Part shown: positions 36,320-46,327 of the stretch, one piece after another
Position numbering within the stretch: the stretch's first letter is position 1
Layout of the letters: every line of letters starts with the position of its first letter
Origin: Shewanella colwelliana ATCC 39565
Lineage (GTDB): Bacteria; Pseudomonadota; Gammaproteobacteria; Enterobacterales; Shewanellaceae
Assembly: GCF_000518705.1 (NCBI RefSeq)
Contig: NZ_JAEC01000004.1
Coordinates: 342,285 to 406,284 of the forward strand
Length of the DNA stretch: 64,000 nt
Direction: 5' to 3'
Program-made: the position numbers and the translations under genes
Notes under the pieces: generated by a model
Told to the model about the DNA's origin: nothing
What the model saw: only the letters and a program-made list of their open reading frames with translations
Database searches by the model: none

Positions 36320-37534
36320 TTAATGATGTGCCCATTGAACCTTAGAAAGGTCAACGCCATCTTTAAACATCTCCCATAATGGAGACATCTCCCTTAAGTG
36401 ACCAATAGACTTAGTAATGGTCTCTATCGCATGATCAATTTCTTCTTCTGTGGTAAAGCGGCCGATCGAGAATCGAATGGAACTGTGTGCCATCTCATCA
36501 TTCAATCCTAACGCTCGCAGTACATAACTAGGCTCTAAACTCGCCGACGTACATGCAGAACCTGATGATACGGCAAGATCTTTTAGTGCCATCATCAAGG
36601 ATTCACCTTCAACAAAGTTAAAGCTCACATTAAGGCTACCGCAATATCTTTGCTCTGCATCACCATTAATGTAGGTTTCTTCAATATGCTTGATACCATC
36701 CCATAATCTGTCACGTAGACGACGAATACGAGCGTTATCGATTTCCATATCGGTTTTAGCAATAGCAGCCGCTTCACCCATACCCACAATTTGATGAGTT
36801 GCTAAGGTACCACTGCGCATTCCCCGCTCATGTCCACCACCGTGCATTGTCGCTTCTAAGCGAATACGTGGCTTACGACTAACATACAGTGCGCCAATCC
36901 CCTTAGGGCCGTACATCTTATGAGCAGAGATAGACATCAAATCGACTTTTGTCTGCTGAACATCGACAGGCAACTTACCAACACTTTGCGCCGCATCAAC
37001 ATGGAAAATCACTTTCTTTGCTCGGCATAACTCGCCGATGGCATCGATATCGTGGATCACACCAATTTCATTGTTAACATGCATTAAGCTCAACAAAATA
37101 GTGTCTTCACGCATTGCCGCTTCAATATCTGCCAGCGGGATAATGCCGTTAGCACCAGGCACAAGATAGGTAACTTCGTAACCTTCGCGCTCAAGTTGAC
37201 GGCACGTATCAAGTACTGCCTTGTGCTCAGTTTTACTGGTGATGATGTGCTTACCCTTTTTATGGTAAAAATGGGCAACACCTTTAATTGCTAGGTTATC
37301 TGATTCGGTCGCACCTGAGGTGAACACAATCTCTCGAGGATCGGCATTAATCAGCTCAGCAACTTGATTACGAGCGATGTCAACAGCCTCTTCAGCTTGC
37401 CAACCGTAACGGTGCGAACGCGATGCTGGATTACCAAAAATCCCGTCCATTGTCATACATTGCATCATTTTCTCTGCAACACGAGGATCGACTGGCGTTG
37501 TTGCAGCATAATCTAAATAAATAGGAAGCTTCAT
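36320..37534 (-). CDS. iscS: Cysteine desulfurase IscS
   Basis: PLP enzyme that supplies sulfur for Fe-S clusters and tRNA thiolation. 404 residues. The PLP Lys is in [11 protein letters not shown] and the active-site Cys loop reads [16 protein letters not shown]. It starts [19 protein letters not shown]. The C-terminus ends WAHH as in E. coli. It follows iscR by 82 bp. Confidence 0.98.
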   Translation of the reverse strand: MKLPIYLDYAATTPVDPRVAEKMMQCMTMDGIFGNPASRSHRYGWQAEEAVDIARNQVAELINADPREIVFTSGATESDNLAIKGVAHFYHKKGKHIITSKTEHKAVLDTCRQLEREGYEVTYLVPGANGIIPLADIEAAMREDTILLSLMHVNNEIGVIHDIDAIGELCRAKKVIFHVDAAQSVGKLPVDVQQTKVDLMSISAHKMYGPKGIGALYVSRKPRIRLEATMHGGGHERGMRSGTLATHQIVGMGEAAAIAKTDMEIDNARIRRLRDRLWDGIKHIEETYINGDAEQRYCGSLNVSFNFVEGESLMMALKDLAVSSGSACTSASLEPSYVLRALGLNDEMAHSSIRFSIGRFTTEEEIDHAIETITKSIGHLREMSPLWEMFKDGVDLSKVQWAHH

Positions 37535-37616
37535 CTCACACTCCGTACTTAGCAGTCCTAGGATTGACTGCTTACCACGTACAAATATTAAAAATTAGTT
37601 TAATAACAAAGTTAAC

Positions 37617-38081
37617 TTATGCTGTTACTCTTTGTTCCTGTTGCATTTTATCTTGCTTAACTGAAATAAACTGCACATCACGTTTATTCATCAATCCCGC
37701 TAGACTAATGCCATTTAAAAAATCTGAAATTTGTTTACTCAAATCGCCCCATAATGAATGCGTTAAACAACGCGTTCCACTCTGGCAATTACCTAAACCT
37801 TGACAGCGCGTCGCATCAACTGACTCATCAACGGCTCTAACAACCATGCCTACAGAGATCTCACCCGCATCATATCCAAGGCGATATCCACCACCAGGAC
37901 CTCTGACACTAGAGACTAATCCATGTTTTCTTAATTTAGCAAAAAGTTGTTCAAGATAGGAAAGAGAGATTCCCTGACGCTCGGAGATGTCAGCTAAGGG
38001 GACTGGGCCAGATGTAGAATGCATTGCAACATCTAACATTGCTGTTACTGCATACCGACCTTTAGAAGTAAGTTTCATAGC
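37617..38081 (-). CDS. iscR: Fe-S cluster-responsive regulator IscR
   Basis: Rrf2-family repressor of the isc operon when it carries a [2Fe-2S] cluster. 154 residues from the ATG at 38081, which gives [18 protein letters not shown]. With this start the cluster ligands are Cys92, Cys98, Cys104 and His107, the same numbers as in E. coli. Two candidate IscR sites lie just upstream. First gene of the isc operon. Confidence 0.98.
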   Translation of the reverse strand, partial: AMKLTSKGRYAVTAMLDVAMHSTSGPVPLADISERQGISLSYLEQLFAKLRKHGLVSSVRGPGGGYRLGYDAGEISVGMVVRAVDESVDATRCQGLGNCQSGTRCLTHSLWGDLSKQISDFLNGISLAGLMNKRDVQFISVKQDKMQQEQRVTA

Positions 38082-38118
38082 TACCACTGCTCTCAAAAAT
38101 GCTTAAGCCAATTGGACC

Positions 38119-38168
38119 ATACTTGAGTAATTTAGTCAAGTATAAAACCAAGCAATTTAGTCAGGTAT
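38119..38168 (-). promoter_or_regulatory. Tandem IscR type 1 sites upstream of iscR
   Basis: Site 1 (38119-38143) is a 25-bp near-palindrome with ends ATACTTGA and AGTCAAGTAT and an AATTT centre, fitting the type 1 consensus. Site 2 (38144-38168) abuts it; on the minus strand its first half reads ATACCTGACTAAATT, while the second half is degenerate. Feedback repression of isc by holo-IscR through such sites is established in E. coli. Confidence 0.85.
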
Positions 38169-38272
38169 TAATGGTGATTGCGAAACAGTAAATACCCTGT
38201 TTCTTTGGTGGGGTATTTAACCTGTTTCACTGGCAAGATTCAATGTCAAAGCGCAATTAATCTCACTATTTA

Positions 38273-39094
38273 TTAAATAATGGGATCGAACTCATCTATT
38301 GCATGTTGACGCTTTTCAGCGGCGGCTTGTTCTACATCGCTAAACTCGTCGACTTCAAGCTCTGGTAAACGTTCGGTGCACACACTGCCGCCCATGCTTT
38401 GGACTGCTTGGCAAACCTCTTGTACCTTCGAGTCCATTAGGTGCATATGATCTAACATCTGACCAATAGCATTGGCAACGGGATCAGGGTTATCTGGTGA
38501 TACCGCATAAGCATCGAAGCCATACTTCTTTGCCATTTCAGTGCGGCGCTGAGCATGTTCTTTAGACTGTTCACTGGGTTTCGCCACTACGCGAGCAGGG
38601 ATCCCCACAACCGTGGTGTCTTTGGGAACTTCTTTAACTACCACCGAATTGGAGCCGACTCGAGCACCATCATGCATAGTGATAGGTCCCAAGATTTGAG
38701 CGCCAGCCCCCACCACAACATTATTGCCTAACGTCGGATGCCGTTTGCCAGCCTGCCACGTGGTGCCGCCTAACGTTACACCGTGATATAGAGTACAATC
38801 ATTACCGATCTCAGCAGTTTCACCAATCACCACACCCATTCCATGGTCGATAAAAAAGCGATCACCAATGGTTGCTCCAGGGTGGATCTCCACCCCAGTT
38901 AACCAGCGTGAAAAAGTTGATATCACTCGCGCAGTTAAGCACCATTTGCGCTTCCAGAGTTTATGACTGACCCTATGTATCCATATTGCTTGCATACCGG
39001 GGTAATTAAGCAATATCTCTAGCGTGCCATTTGCCGCAGGATCTCTGTGATAGATGGATTCGATGTCATCTTTGATTCTGGAGATTACGCCCAT
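38273..39094 (-). CDS. cysE: Serine O-acetyltransferase
   Basis: Makes O-acetylserine, the precursor of cysteine, the sulfur source for IscS. 273 residues with the left-handed beta-helix hexapeptide region ([22 protein letters not shown] onwards, shown only in part) and the catalytic His in DHGMG and HGVTLGGT. It lies 3 bp after trmJ and upstream of iscR, a common arrangement linking cysteine supply to cluster assembly. Confidence 0.96.
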   Translation of the reverse strand: MGVISRIKDDIESIYHRDPAANGTLEILLNYPGMQAIWIHRVSHKLWKRKWCLTARVISTFSRWLTGVEIHPGATIGDRFFIDHGMGVVIGETAEIGNDCTLYHGVTLGGTTWQAGKRHPTLGNNVVVGAGAQILGPITMHDGARVGSNSVVVKEVPKDTTVVGIPARVVAKPSEQSKEHAQRRTEMAKKYGFDAYAVSPDNPDPVANAIGQMLDHMHLMDSKVQEVCQAVQSMGGSVCTERLPELEVDEFSDVEQAAAEKRQHAIDEFDPII

Positions 39095-39097
39095 GAA

Positions 39098-39865
39098 CTA
39101 CTTTTCCTTTGTTAGCGCTTCTTGCTCATCGTTAGCTGGTTTATTAGCTATTGCGACTTTCTTATCAACTGAGGTCAAGATACCCCGCAAGATATTCATC
39201 TCTTGGCTCTCGATTCGTGCGCGACTAAATAAACGGCGTAGCTTGGTCATCACCTGGCCAGGATGTTGTTTAACAATAAAGCTTGTTGACAACAAGGTTT
39301 GCTCTAGATGATTAAAAAAGTTCTCTTGCTCTTTCGCTAGCGGATACTCCACCTCTTCAACCATCTCTGGCGTCTGATTAAGGTGAGCTACGCGCGCTTC
39401 GTAACAGATAATCTGCACGGCTTGTGCTAAGTTGAGCGACGTATATTCAGGGTTAGCAGGAATCGCTACATGGTAATTACACTTTTGCAGCTCTTCGTTC
39501 GTCAGTCCGTTATTTTCTCGGCCAAATACAATCGCGACAGGACCCTTAATGGCTGAGCCAACCAATTTCTCACCCGCTTGACGCGGATCAAGCATTGGCC
39601 AATCTAGCGTGCGGCTACGCGCACTGGTCGCTATCACAAGACTACAATCTGCGATAGCATCGGCTAAGGAGTTAACGGTAACAGCATGTTTTAAGATATC
39701 AGATGCACCTGCAGCCAAGGCAACAGAGTGGCCGTCTGGCGCCACTTTAGGCTCGGCAAGATAGAGGGTCGATAACCCCATCGTCTTCATTGCACGGGCG
39801 GTTGAACCTATATTTCCAGGATGAGAGGTGCCTACAAGCACTACACGAATATTGCTGAGCATGAA
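39098..39865 (-). CDS. trmJ: tRNA (Cm32/Um32) 2'-O-methyltransferase TrmJ
   Basis: SPOUT-family enzyme that methylates the ribose of tRNA position 32. 255 residues from the ATG at 39865, giving [19 protein letters not shown]; the upstream 18 codons are unlike the family. SAM-binding trefoil-knot motifs are [14 protein letters not shown] and [15 protein letters not shown]. It is divergent from suhB, as in many gammaproteobacteria, and followed at once by cysE. Confidence 0.95.
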   Translation of the reverse strand, partial: FMLSNIRVVLVGTSHPGNIGSTARAMKTMGLSTLYLAEPKVAPDGHSVALAAGASDILKHAVTVNSLADAIADCSLVIATSARSRTLDWPMLDPRQAGEKLVGSAIKGPVAIVFGRENNGLTNEELQKCNYHVAIPANPEYTSLNLAQAVQIICYEARVAHLNQTPEMVEEVEYPLAKEQENFFNHLEQTLLSTSFIVKQHPGQVMTKLRRLFSRARIESQEMNILRGILTSVDKKVAIANKPANDEQEALTKEK

Positions 39866-40018
39866 ATTACTTAATTTCTTTCTATAGAACAATGTGCTTG
39901 ATGGTATCACAGCACACAAAGATCCCTTAAATAAAAATCTCTATTTGATATAACCATAAAATATCGTATAATACGCGCCGATTATTTATATCTGTTCTTT
40001 AACATCCAGGGGATTGTA

Positions 40019-40822
40019 ATGCATCCGATGCAGACTATTGCTGTGCGCGCCGCTCGCGCCGCCGGCCAAACAATTTTGCGCGCCTACACTGAGCTTGACC
40101 GTGTAGAAGTTAGCAATAAAGGTATCAATGACTACGTAACAAACGTAGATAAAGAAGCTGAAGCTGCCATTACATATCAAATTCGCAAGTCTTACCCAGA
40201 CCACACTATCGTCGCTGAAGAAGGTGGTGAAAGTCAGGGTGATAATAAAGATTACATGTGGATTGTTGATCCCTTGGATGGCACTAACAACTTTGTTAGA
40301 GGCATTCCCCACTTCTCCGTATCTATCGCAGTCCAATACAAAGGCAAAACTGAAGTTGCCGTCGTTTACGATCCTATTCGTGACGAATTGTTTACTGCTG
40401 TGCGCGGTAAAGGTGCAAAACTTAACGATTTCCGTATTCGTGTCAGCAAAGCAAATGATTTAGATGAAGCACTTGTTGCTACAGGCTTTCCTTTCAAAGC
40501 AAAACAACATACTGAAACCTACATGAAGCTATTTGCATCGACGTTTGCCCAATGTGCTGACGTTAGACGTGCAGGCTCTGCGGCACTTGACCTTGCTTAT
40601 GTTGCTGCAGGTCGTATGGACGCATTTTTTGAAATCGGCCTTAAGCCTTGGGATATCGCTGCAGGTGAGCTTATTGTCCGTGAAGCAGGTGGTACTGTCA
40701 CCGATTTCACTGGCAACCATAGCTATATGAGTTCAGGCAATATCATCGCTGGCACACCAAAAGCGACCGTTTCACTAGTAAAGAACTTCCGTCCACTGTT
40801 GAGCGAAGCACTTAAGCGTTAA
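40019..40822 (+). CDS. suhB: Inositol-1-monophosphatase family protein SuhB
   Basis: Phosphatase fold protein; in E. coli SuhB also acts with Nus factors in ribosomal RNA transcription. 267 residues. Metal ligands fall at Glu67, Asp84 and Asp87 in WIVDPLDGTNNF, matching E. coli numbering, and a second motif reads DIAAGELIVREAGG. It starts MHPMQTIAVRAARAAG. It is divergent from trmJ, with its own strong terminator. Confidence 0.97.
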   Translation: MHPMQTIAVRAARAAGQTILRAYTELDRVEVSNKGINDYVTNVDKEAEAAITYQIRKSYPDHTIVAEEGGESQGDNKDYMWIVDPLDGTNNFVRGIPHFSVSIAVQYKGKTEVAVVYDPIRDELFTAVRGKGAKLNDFRIRVSKANDLDEALVATGFPFKAKQHTETYMKLFASTFAQCADVRRAGSAALDLAYVAAGRMDAFFEIGLKPWDIAAGELIVREAGGTVTDFTGNHSYMSSGNIIAGTPKATVSLVKNFRPLLSEALKR

Positions 40823-40845
40823 TATTGCGCCAACAGGAAACCGTA

Positions 40846-40879
40846 AAAAAACCGTCACATTTATGTGGCGGTTTTTTTA
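40846..40879 (+). terminator. Intrinsic terminator after suhB
   Basis: AACCGTCACA, loop TTTA, TGTGGCGGTT with one wobble, preceded by an A-run and followed by seven T residues. Confidence 0.9.
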
Positions 40880-40971
40880 TATCTGAAAAAATACGTTAGC
40901 CAACCATTTACATGTATTATTTTTACACCTTATAATACCCGACACTTTTACTCAGTTATTAAAGTCCACAT

Positions 40972-42144
40972 ATGCTCAATATAGATGAACCGTCAGACCG
41001 TCAACCCAACTGGCCATTTCTGCGTTTAGGCTTTCGTCCATTCTTTCTCTTGGGCACCTTGTTCAGCATTGTTGCTATGGGTCTTTGGGGAAGCTTTTTC
41101 CTTGGGCAGATGAGCTTTACACCACATGGCAATCCGCTTTGGTGGCATGGTCATGAGATGATATATGGCTTTGTTATGGCAATCGTTGCTGGATTTATTC
41201 TAACGGCCTCACAAACCTGGACAGGACAACCAAGCATAAAAGGAAAAGCCTTAGGCCTTTTGGTGCTGCTTTGGCTTATCCCGCGTGTGTTGCTTATTCA
41301 ACGTCAATGGTTTCCATTTGAACTGGTTGCCGCGATTGATCTTTTATTTGCTCCATCAGTCGCATGGATATTGGGCAAACAGGTCATTGTCGTAAAGCAG
41401 TGGCGCAACTTTGCCTTCATTCCAATTTTTCTACTACTCAGTATTGCTAACGCTCTAAGCTATTACGGCGTTCTCACTCGCGACCTAGCATTGGTCACCC
41501 AAGCGTTTCACGGTGCGTCGATCTTAATGGTGACAATTGTGGCACTGATTGGTGGTCGAGTAGTCCCTTTTTTCACAGATAGAGCGACGACCTGGCAGCG
41601 AGTAGAGAGTCTTGCATGGCTAGAAAAGCTCACATTTATCAGCCTTATCTTACTATTTGCTGCCAACATCATCGGCAATGCCCTCGCTATCCAAATTATG
41701 GCAATGATTGCTGGTACTACCTTGCTATTTAGATGGTCTCGCTGGGGAGTTCAGTCAACGCTGCGTGTCCCTCTATTATGGTCATTGCACCTTAGCTACC
41801 TATTTATTCCTGTCGGCTTGCTCTTGATGGCTACCGGACTAAATTTCTCGGCAGGCTTACATGCCATGACGGTTGGAGGCCTAGGTGGCATGATTCTCGC
41901 GATGATGGCGCGGGTGTCATTAGGTCACACCGGGCGTAACCTTGTGCCGCCAAAAACTATGGTCCTCGGGTTTGGACTCATCTTAATCGCAGCAACCTCG
42001 CGAGTGCTGGCCGCGCTCCTCCCCCAACAATTTAGTTTATGGCTAGCGATTGCGATACTAAGTTGGATATTGGCCTTTGCTAGCTTTTTTATCTGCTATA
42101 TGCCAATTTTGGTAAAGCCACGTATCGACGGCAGACCCGGTTAG
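40972..42144 (+). CDS. nnrS: NnrS family membrane protein
   Basis: Polytopic inner-membrane protein of the NnrS family, reported as heme- and copper-containing and protective against nitrosative stress. 390 residues with about twelve hydrophobic segments. The N-terminal motif is LRLGFRPFFLLG; conserved His residues are in WWHGHEMIYGF, HGASILM, LHAMTVGGLG and LGHTGR and could bind metal or heme. I see no NsrR or NorR site upstream that I would defend. It is monocistronic; psiE follows after 110 bp with its own regulatory site. Confidence 0.9.
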   Translation: MLNIDEPSDRQPNWPFLRLGFRPFFLLGTLFSIVAMGLWGSFFLGQMSFTPHGNPLWWHGHEMIYGFVMAIVAGFILTASQTWTGQPSIKGKALGLLVLLWLIPRVLLIQRQWFPFELVAAIDLLFAPSVAWILGKQVIVVKQWRNFAFIPIFLLLSIANALSYYGVLTRDLALVTQAFHGASILMVTIVALIGGRVVPFFTDRATTWQRVESLAWLEKLTFISLILLFAANIIGNALAIQIMAMIAGTTLLFRWSRWGVQSTLRVPLLWSLHLSYLFIPVGLLLMATGLNFSAGLHAMTVGGLGGMILAMMARVSLGHTGRNLVPPKTMVLGFGLILIAATSRVLAALLPQQFSLWLAIAILSWILAFASFFICYMPILVKPRIDGRPG

Positions 42145-42175
42145 TGCTAGGCGACAAGGATAATTAACGCCAATA

Positions 42176-42191
42176 TGTGAATGAAATCACA
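42176..42191 (+). promoter_or_regulatory. CRP-type site upstream of psiE
   Basis: TGTGAATGAAATCACA is a perfect TGTGA-N6-TCACA CRP core, 64 bp upstream of the psiE ATG. E. coli psiE is known to be controlled by PhoB positively and cAMP-CRP negatively. No Pho box is evident here. Confidence 0.7.
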
Positions 42192-42254
42192 AACATCGGC
42201 TAGCGTAGCGAGCAATAGTTGTTACCATCTATAAAAACACTAACGAGAGTTATT

Positions 42255-42659
42255 ATGGGAAAGCTATATAGCCGATATGGGTCAAAAAGCTTAAAAGCGG
42301 TTGAACATTTTGTATTAATTATCATCGCTATTGCGACCATCATCGCCATTGGACAAGAGATTGTACACGTTGTAAAGATGGGTGAAGTCACACTGGCTGA
42401 CTTGCTGCTGCTATTTATCTATCTCGAAGTGTTAGCTATGGTAGCTAATTACGCCGAGTCGGGTAAGTTGCCGGTGCGTATGCCTTTGTATATCGCTATT
42501 GTTGCGCTCGCGCGTTATCTCATACTCGATATGAAAGCCATGGACGATTGGCGTATCCTTGCTATATCGGTATCAACGTTAATACTTGCCGGCACAGTAA
42601 TCGTCATTCGTTGGGGCCAGCTCAAGCTCCCCTACCCAAGAAATGAAGAAGAGCGATAA
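42255..42659 (+). CDS. psiE: PsiE family phosphate-starvation-inducible membrane protein
   Basis: 134 residues from the ATG at 42255 with GAGAGT upstream; E. coli PsiE has 136. Four hydrophobic segments are visible (about 16-36, 50-70, 76-95 and 105-124). Typical stretches are LLLFIYLEVLAMVANY and RMPLYIAIVALARYLILD. The molecular function is unknown; the family is induced by phosphate starvation in E. coli. The upstream frame extension of 12 codons lacks a start signal. Confidence 0.88.
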   Translation: MGKLYSRYGSKSLKAVEHFVLIIIAIATIIAIGQEIVHVVKMGEVTLADLLLLFIYLEVLAMVANYAESGKLPVRMPLYIAIVALARYLILDMKAMDDWRILAISVSTLILAGTVIVIRWGQLKLPYPRNEEER

Positions 42660-42787
42660 TAACACCTGCTGCGCTCTATATTCATCGGGCGCACTTTACC
42701 CCCCAGTTTTGACTACTATTTCTTATTAAAACTGTGCTACGTTTAAAGCATAATGTGCATCGTCCATTAACAGAAAGGAATAATCTG

Positions 42788-43090
42788 ATGGAAGCAACCC
42801 ACGAAGAGTTTGATGAACGTCGTAAATCGTTACGTGTAGATATGGAAGCAGAAAGAGTGCTGGTTTCATGGACTGACAGTAATGGCGAGCCTCTGACTGA
42901 CGATGGAATCTGTATCGATCTCGCTCGCCGCGGGGTATTGATTGAGTATAAACAAGCTTTTAATGTTGGTGACTTAGTCGCAATTACCTTTAACCCGGAT
43001 AGTGACAAACAAAATCAAATCAGGGGTCAAGTTTGTCGCTGTAACCAATGCCACGATCAAAGTTACCATATCGCTTTACAAATTATTTAG
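42788..43090 (+). CDS. Single-domain PilZ protein
   Basis: 100 residues from the ATG at 42788, preceded by AGGAA. It fits a stand-alone PilZ domain: the Arg-rich switch motif RRKSLRVDME and the second motif DLARRGVLIE. In the latter the usual D/N-x-S-x-x-G has Ala instead of Ser, so c-di-GMP binding is uncertain. Late Cys residues CRCNQC are unusual and could bind metal. It is followed 111 bp later by a ParA-type ATPase. Confidence 0.8.
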   Translation: MEATHEEFDERRKSLRVDMEAERVLVSWTDSNGEPLTDDGICIDLARRGVLIEYKQAFNVGDLVAITFNPDSDKQNQIRGQVCRCNQCHDQSYHIALQII

Positions 43091-43098
43091 TGATATCA

Positions 43099-43122
43099 GC
43101 TAACTAATCGATGCCAGTTAGC
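43099..43122. repeat. Inverted repeat upstream of the parA-like gene
   Basis: GCTAACT (43099-43105) and AGTTAGC (43116-43122) are perfect arms with a 10-bp spacer, 80 bp upstream of the ParA-like start. It could be an operator for the ribbon-helix-helix partner or a weak terminator for the PilZ gene; there is no T-run. Confidence 0.4.
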
Positions 43123-43201
43123 GCAGTTTCTAAAACTCTGTTCTATACTGAAAACACTTTACAGACTTTACTGTTAGTACAACGTTTGAGGGGGAAGAGG
43201 T

Positions 43202-43870
43202 ATGATTCTGCTGGTCGGTGGTGAAAAAGGCGGCGCAGGCAAAAGTTGTCTAGCTCAGAACATCGCAGTTCATATTACACAAAAGCATAATGCCAATGTT
43301 TTAATGGTCGATTGTGACCCTCAGCGTACAACCTCAGACTGGATCCAGGCACGTAATGAGGATCCAAGCCTGCCAGCCATTAACTGTATTCAACTCTACG
43401 GCAAGATACGCAATGATTTACTTGGGCTTGATGAGCGATTTGACTATGTCATTGTCGATTGTGGTGGTCAAGATAACTTAGCCATGCGTGCAGCCATGTC
43501 GGTAGCGACCTATGTTGTGCTCCCACTTAGGCCAAAACGTCGTGACTTGAAAACCTTGCCCCATATGGAAGATATGCTTAGTACCTGTAAAATGGTCAAC
43601 CCTAAAATGGTCGCCACCATAGTAATGACCCAATGCCCTTCACTGCCAAGTCAATATAAACGCATTCTCGAAGCAAAAGAGGTGGTTGAGTCATTTGGAT
43701 TAAGGGTATTAAATGCTGTCACATTCAGCCGTAATATTTACGACGATAGCGAAGAGCAAGGCTCTTCAGTGATTGAAATAGAGCCCGAAGGTAAAGCCGC
43801 TATTGAAATACGTGCTATAGCCGACGAACTATTTGCCATACCGCCAGAAAATTCCTATGAGCTTAACTGA
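43202..43870 (+). CDS. Orphan ParA/MinD-type ATPase
   Basis: 222-residue ATPase of the ParA superfamily. The deviant Walker A motif with the signature first Lys is GGEKGGAGKS (residues 6-15); then VDCDPQ and the Walker B motif VIVDCGGQDN. It lacks an N-terminal helix-turn-helix, as in small plasmid-type (type Ib) ParA proteins. It is far from any sign of the main chromosomal parAB. A small basic ribbon-helix-helix gene overlaps its end by 14 bp, the layout of plasmid ParA/RHH partition cassettes. GGGGGAAGAGG upstream is a strong ribosome-binding site. Confidence 0.88.
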   Translation: MILLVGGEKGGAGKSCLAQNIAVHITQKHNANVLMVDCDPQRTTSDWIQARNEDPSLPAINCIQLYGKIRNDLLGLDERFDYVIVDCGGQDNLAMRAAMSVATYVVLPLRPKRRDLKTLPHMEDMLSTCKMVNPKMVATIVMTQCPSLPSQYKRILEAKEVVESFGLRVLNAVTFSRNIYDDSEEQGSSVIEIEPEGKAAIEIRAIADELFAIPPENSYELN

Positions 43871-44201
43871 TTTAAAACGGCGTAAACCCAAACCACGAAA
43901 AAAGCTTTCCGTGGAAGAGTTTATTGAAGATGCCAATAACTATGCATTTGGTCAGCCGAGCCTTGCGAAGAAAACACGCAAAAAAAAGCCGACTAATGAG
44001 TCGATGGAATTAAAAAAACAGTCGACCAAGATTTATCGGCACGCGACGTTCACACTTACCGAGCAAAGTATTGAACAGTTAAATGAGTTAGCTAAAACCG
44101 CTAATGTGGCTAAATCTAGACTGATCCGCATGATGATCACCGATTTCGCTACTAAAGATAAAAATGAGCTAGCCAGTATCATCGAAAACAGTCAAGATTA
44201 G
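43857..44201 (+). CDS. Ribbon-helix-helix partner of the ParA-type ATPase
   Basis: 114 residues from the ATG at 43857, overlapping the ATPase gene. The N-terminal half is basic and disordered-looking (KRRKPKPRKK, KKTRKKKP), suited to ATPase stimulation or DNA contact. The C-terminal half (about 65-105) fits a CopG/Arc-type fold: beta strand RHATFTLT, then two helices ending RLIRMMITDF. I infer a DNA-binding partition or positioning partner. It is not recognisable as a named family. Confidence 0.7.
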   Translation: MSLTDLKRRKPKPRKKLSVEEFIEDANNYAFGQPSLAKKTRKKKPTNESMELKKQSTKIYRHATFTLTEQSIEQLNELAKTANVAKSRLIRMMITDFATKDKNELASIIENSQD

Positions 44202-44226
44202 CCACCTCTAGCGGCGTTGGAGGTAG

Positions 44227-44469
44227 CTAGTGGTTGCAGATCCGCTCTGCAGCCGTTTCAATCCCCTCTTCAGATGCGGTAAATTTCCCCTTTGCCTCCA
44301 AAAATTGGATCAGTGCTTGCGCATCCATCTCACTTGCAGAGCAAGTGTGGTACCTTGCTTGCTCACCAAAACGTTGCGCCATAATCTTTTCTAACTCTTG
44401 CTTAGTTACCGCTCGACCGAGCGACAACATCAACTCCATCACTTGATGACCATGAATTGAATCAGACAT
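44227..44469 (-). CDS. yecH: YecH family protein (DUF2492)
   Basis: 80 residues, very like E. coli YecH: HGHQVMELML near the N-terminus and RYHTCSASEMDAQALIQFLEAKGKF in the middle (given in part), with a His/Cys pattern that could hold a metal. Function unknown. It is convergent with the RHH gene. An 8-bp inverted repeat GATATAAA/TTTATATC (44483-44509) lies directly upstream. Confidence 0.85.
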   Translation of the reverse strand: MSDSIHGHQVMELMLSLGRAVTKQELEKIMAQRFGEQARYHTCSASEMDAQALIQFLEAKGKFTASEEGIETAAERICNH

Positions 44470-44629
44470 ACAACCTCTAAAAGATATAAATTATATGTAA
44501 CTTTATATCCTATTATTAATACTTAAACCTTGATCTGTTCCGCAAAGCTAAACTGTTGTTTACTATTCACAGCCAATGCTATGCTCAAACCTATCAGCTC
44601 GCCAACCCCGTCGGCAACCTAAGGTAACT

Positions 44630-46327
44630 ATGCAGTTAATTCTCTTATTGACTCAACAGATGTGTTTGTATTTGGTTATCGTTTATCTGTTGAGTAAAAC
44701 CCCTTTATTTAAACTCTTTGCAGAAACGGCAACGCGTCTGCCTCATAAGGTATACATCTATTTTATCTTCTCTGGCTTTTGCGTTATGGCAACCTATTTT
44801 GGCGAGCAGACCAACGATGCAATCGCCAACACCCGTGCAATGGGGGCGGTGCTTGGTGGACTGCTCGGCGGTCCAGTCACAGGTTTTCTTGTGGGGTTAA
44901 CGGGCGGATTGCATCGCTACAGCATGGGCGGGTTTACCGATATCGCATGCGCTATCTCAACCACCCTAGAGGGTCTTTCAGCTGGAATGGTGGGTCTCTA
45001 CCTAAGAAAAATCGATAAAAGTGAACTGGTTTACACTCCGATGCTAGTGTTTCTCGTGACGTTTTCAGCAGAAATGATGCAGATGGGGGTCATTTTGGCA
45101 GTGGCCAAGCCTTACAGTGACTCATTGGATTTAGTTAAACAGATTGCCTTACCTATGCTGCTTGTCAATTCTGTAGGGGCTGCACTGTTCATGAGCATGG
45201 TACGAGATCAAAAAACCATGTTTGACAAATTATCATCAGCATTTTCCACCAAGGCACTCAAAATTGCCGAGCGCAGCGTGGGAATACTATCCAGAGGATT
45301 CGATCAAGAGAGTAGCACTAAGGTTGCCCAGATTATAATTGAAGAGACTCAAGTAGGAGCGGTAGCCATTACCGACAGGGAAAAGCTCCTTGCATTTATC
45401 GGCATTGGCGATGACCACCATATTCCAGGGACCCCAATCTCGTCACAAATAACCCAAGATGCTATTGATCAAAATTGTGTCATGTTTGCTGATGGCGTTG
45501 AAACTCGTTACGCCTGCTCCATTTCCAGCCACTGCCGCCTAGGCTCCAGCCTGGTTATTCCACTAAGGTGCGAATCAGAGGTTATTGGCACCATCAAACT
45601 CTATGAACCAAAGAATAAGCTGTTTCTCAACATCAATCGGACACTAGGTGAAGGCATTGCGAGGTTGATGTCAAATCAGATCCTCTTCGGTCGATATGAG
45701 CAACAGCAAAACTTGCTGACTCAAGCGGAATTAAAACTGTTACAAGCACAAGTCAATCCACACTTTCTCTTTAATGCGCTTAATACGGTCGCGGCGATTA
45801 TTGGTCGAGATCCCATCATGGCTCGGCAACTGATCCAACATCTAGCCCAGTTCTTACGTATTAACCTTAAGCGCACAACAGGCCTGGTCACTCTAGCCGA
45901 TGAGTTGGAACATATTGATGCATACTTAATGATTGAGAAAGCGCGGTTTTTCGATAAATTAAATGTCGACATCAAGATTCCGCCAGCACTAAACCAATAT
46001 AAGTTACCTGCATTTACTCTTCAGCCATTAATAGAAAATGCTGTCAAACATGGTACTTCTCATCTTTTTGAGACAGGAGAGATCAGCGTGAGTGGCGCAA
46101 TAGAAGAAGATTTATTAATATTAGAAGTCACTGACAATGCGGGCCTCTACCCTGATAACCAAGATGATGATAATTCAGGCTTGGGGATGTCTATCGTCCA
46201 TAAACGAATTCAAAACTTATTTGGTAATGAATACGGGGTCGATATCGCGTGCGAAAGAGACCGCTTTACAAAAATAATTATTAAACTGCCACTCATCACA
46301 GCTTCTCAACCGGACACATTATCGTGA
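44630..46327 (+). CDS. btsS: LytS-type sensor histidine kinase BtsS
   Basis: High-affinity pyruvate-sensing kinase in E. coli. 565 residues from the ATG at 44630 (AAGG upstream), against 561 in E. coli, and similar throughout. Parts: the 5TM-LYT membrane domain (about 1-200) with DAIANTRAMGAVLGGLLGGP and LTGGLHRYSMGGFTD; a GAF-like domain (about 215-355) with GAVAITDREKLLAFIGIGDD; a His-kinase domain with phospho-acceptor PHFLFNALNT; and a C-terminal ATPase domain ENAVKHG. Its stop overlaps btsR by 4 bp. Confidence 0.95.
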   Translation: MQLILLLTQQMCLYLVIVYLLSKTPLFKLFAETATRLPHKVYIYFIFSGFCVMATYFGEQTNDAIANTRAMGAVLGGLLGGPVTGFLVGLTGGLHRYSMGGFTDIACAISTTLEGLSAGMVGLYLRKIDKSELVYTPMLVFLVTFSAEMMQMGVILAVAKPYSDSLDLVKQIALPMLLVNSVGAALFMSMVRDQKTMFDKLSSAFSTKALKIAERSVGILSRGFDQESSTKVAQIIIEETQVGAVAITDREKLLAFIGIGDDHHIPGTPISSQITQDAIDQNCVMFADGVETRYACSISSHCRLGSSLVIPLRCESEVIGTIKLYEPKNKLFLNINRTLGEGIARLMSNQILFGRYEQQQNLLTQAELKLLQAQVNPHFLFNALNTVAAIIGRDPIMARQLIQHLAQFLRINLKRTTGLVTLADELEHIDAYLMIEKARFFDKLNVDIKIPPALNQYKLPAFTLQPLIENAVKHGTSHLFETGEISVSGAIEEDLLILEVTDNAGLYPDNQDDDNSGLGMSIVHKRIQNLFGNEYGVDIACERDRFTKIIIKLPLITASQPDTLS

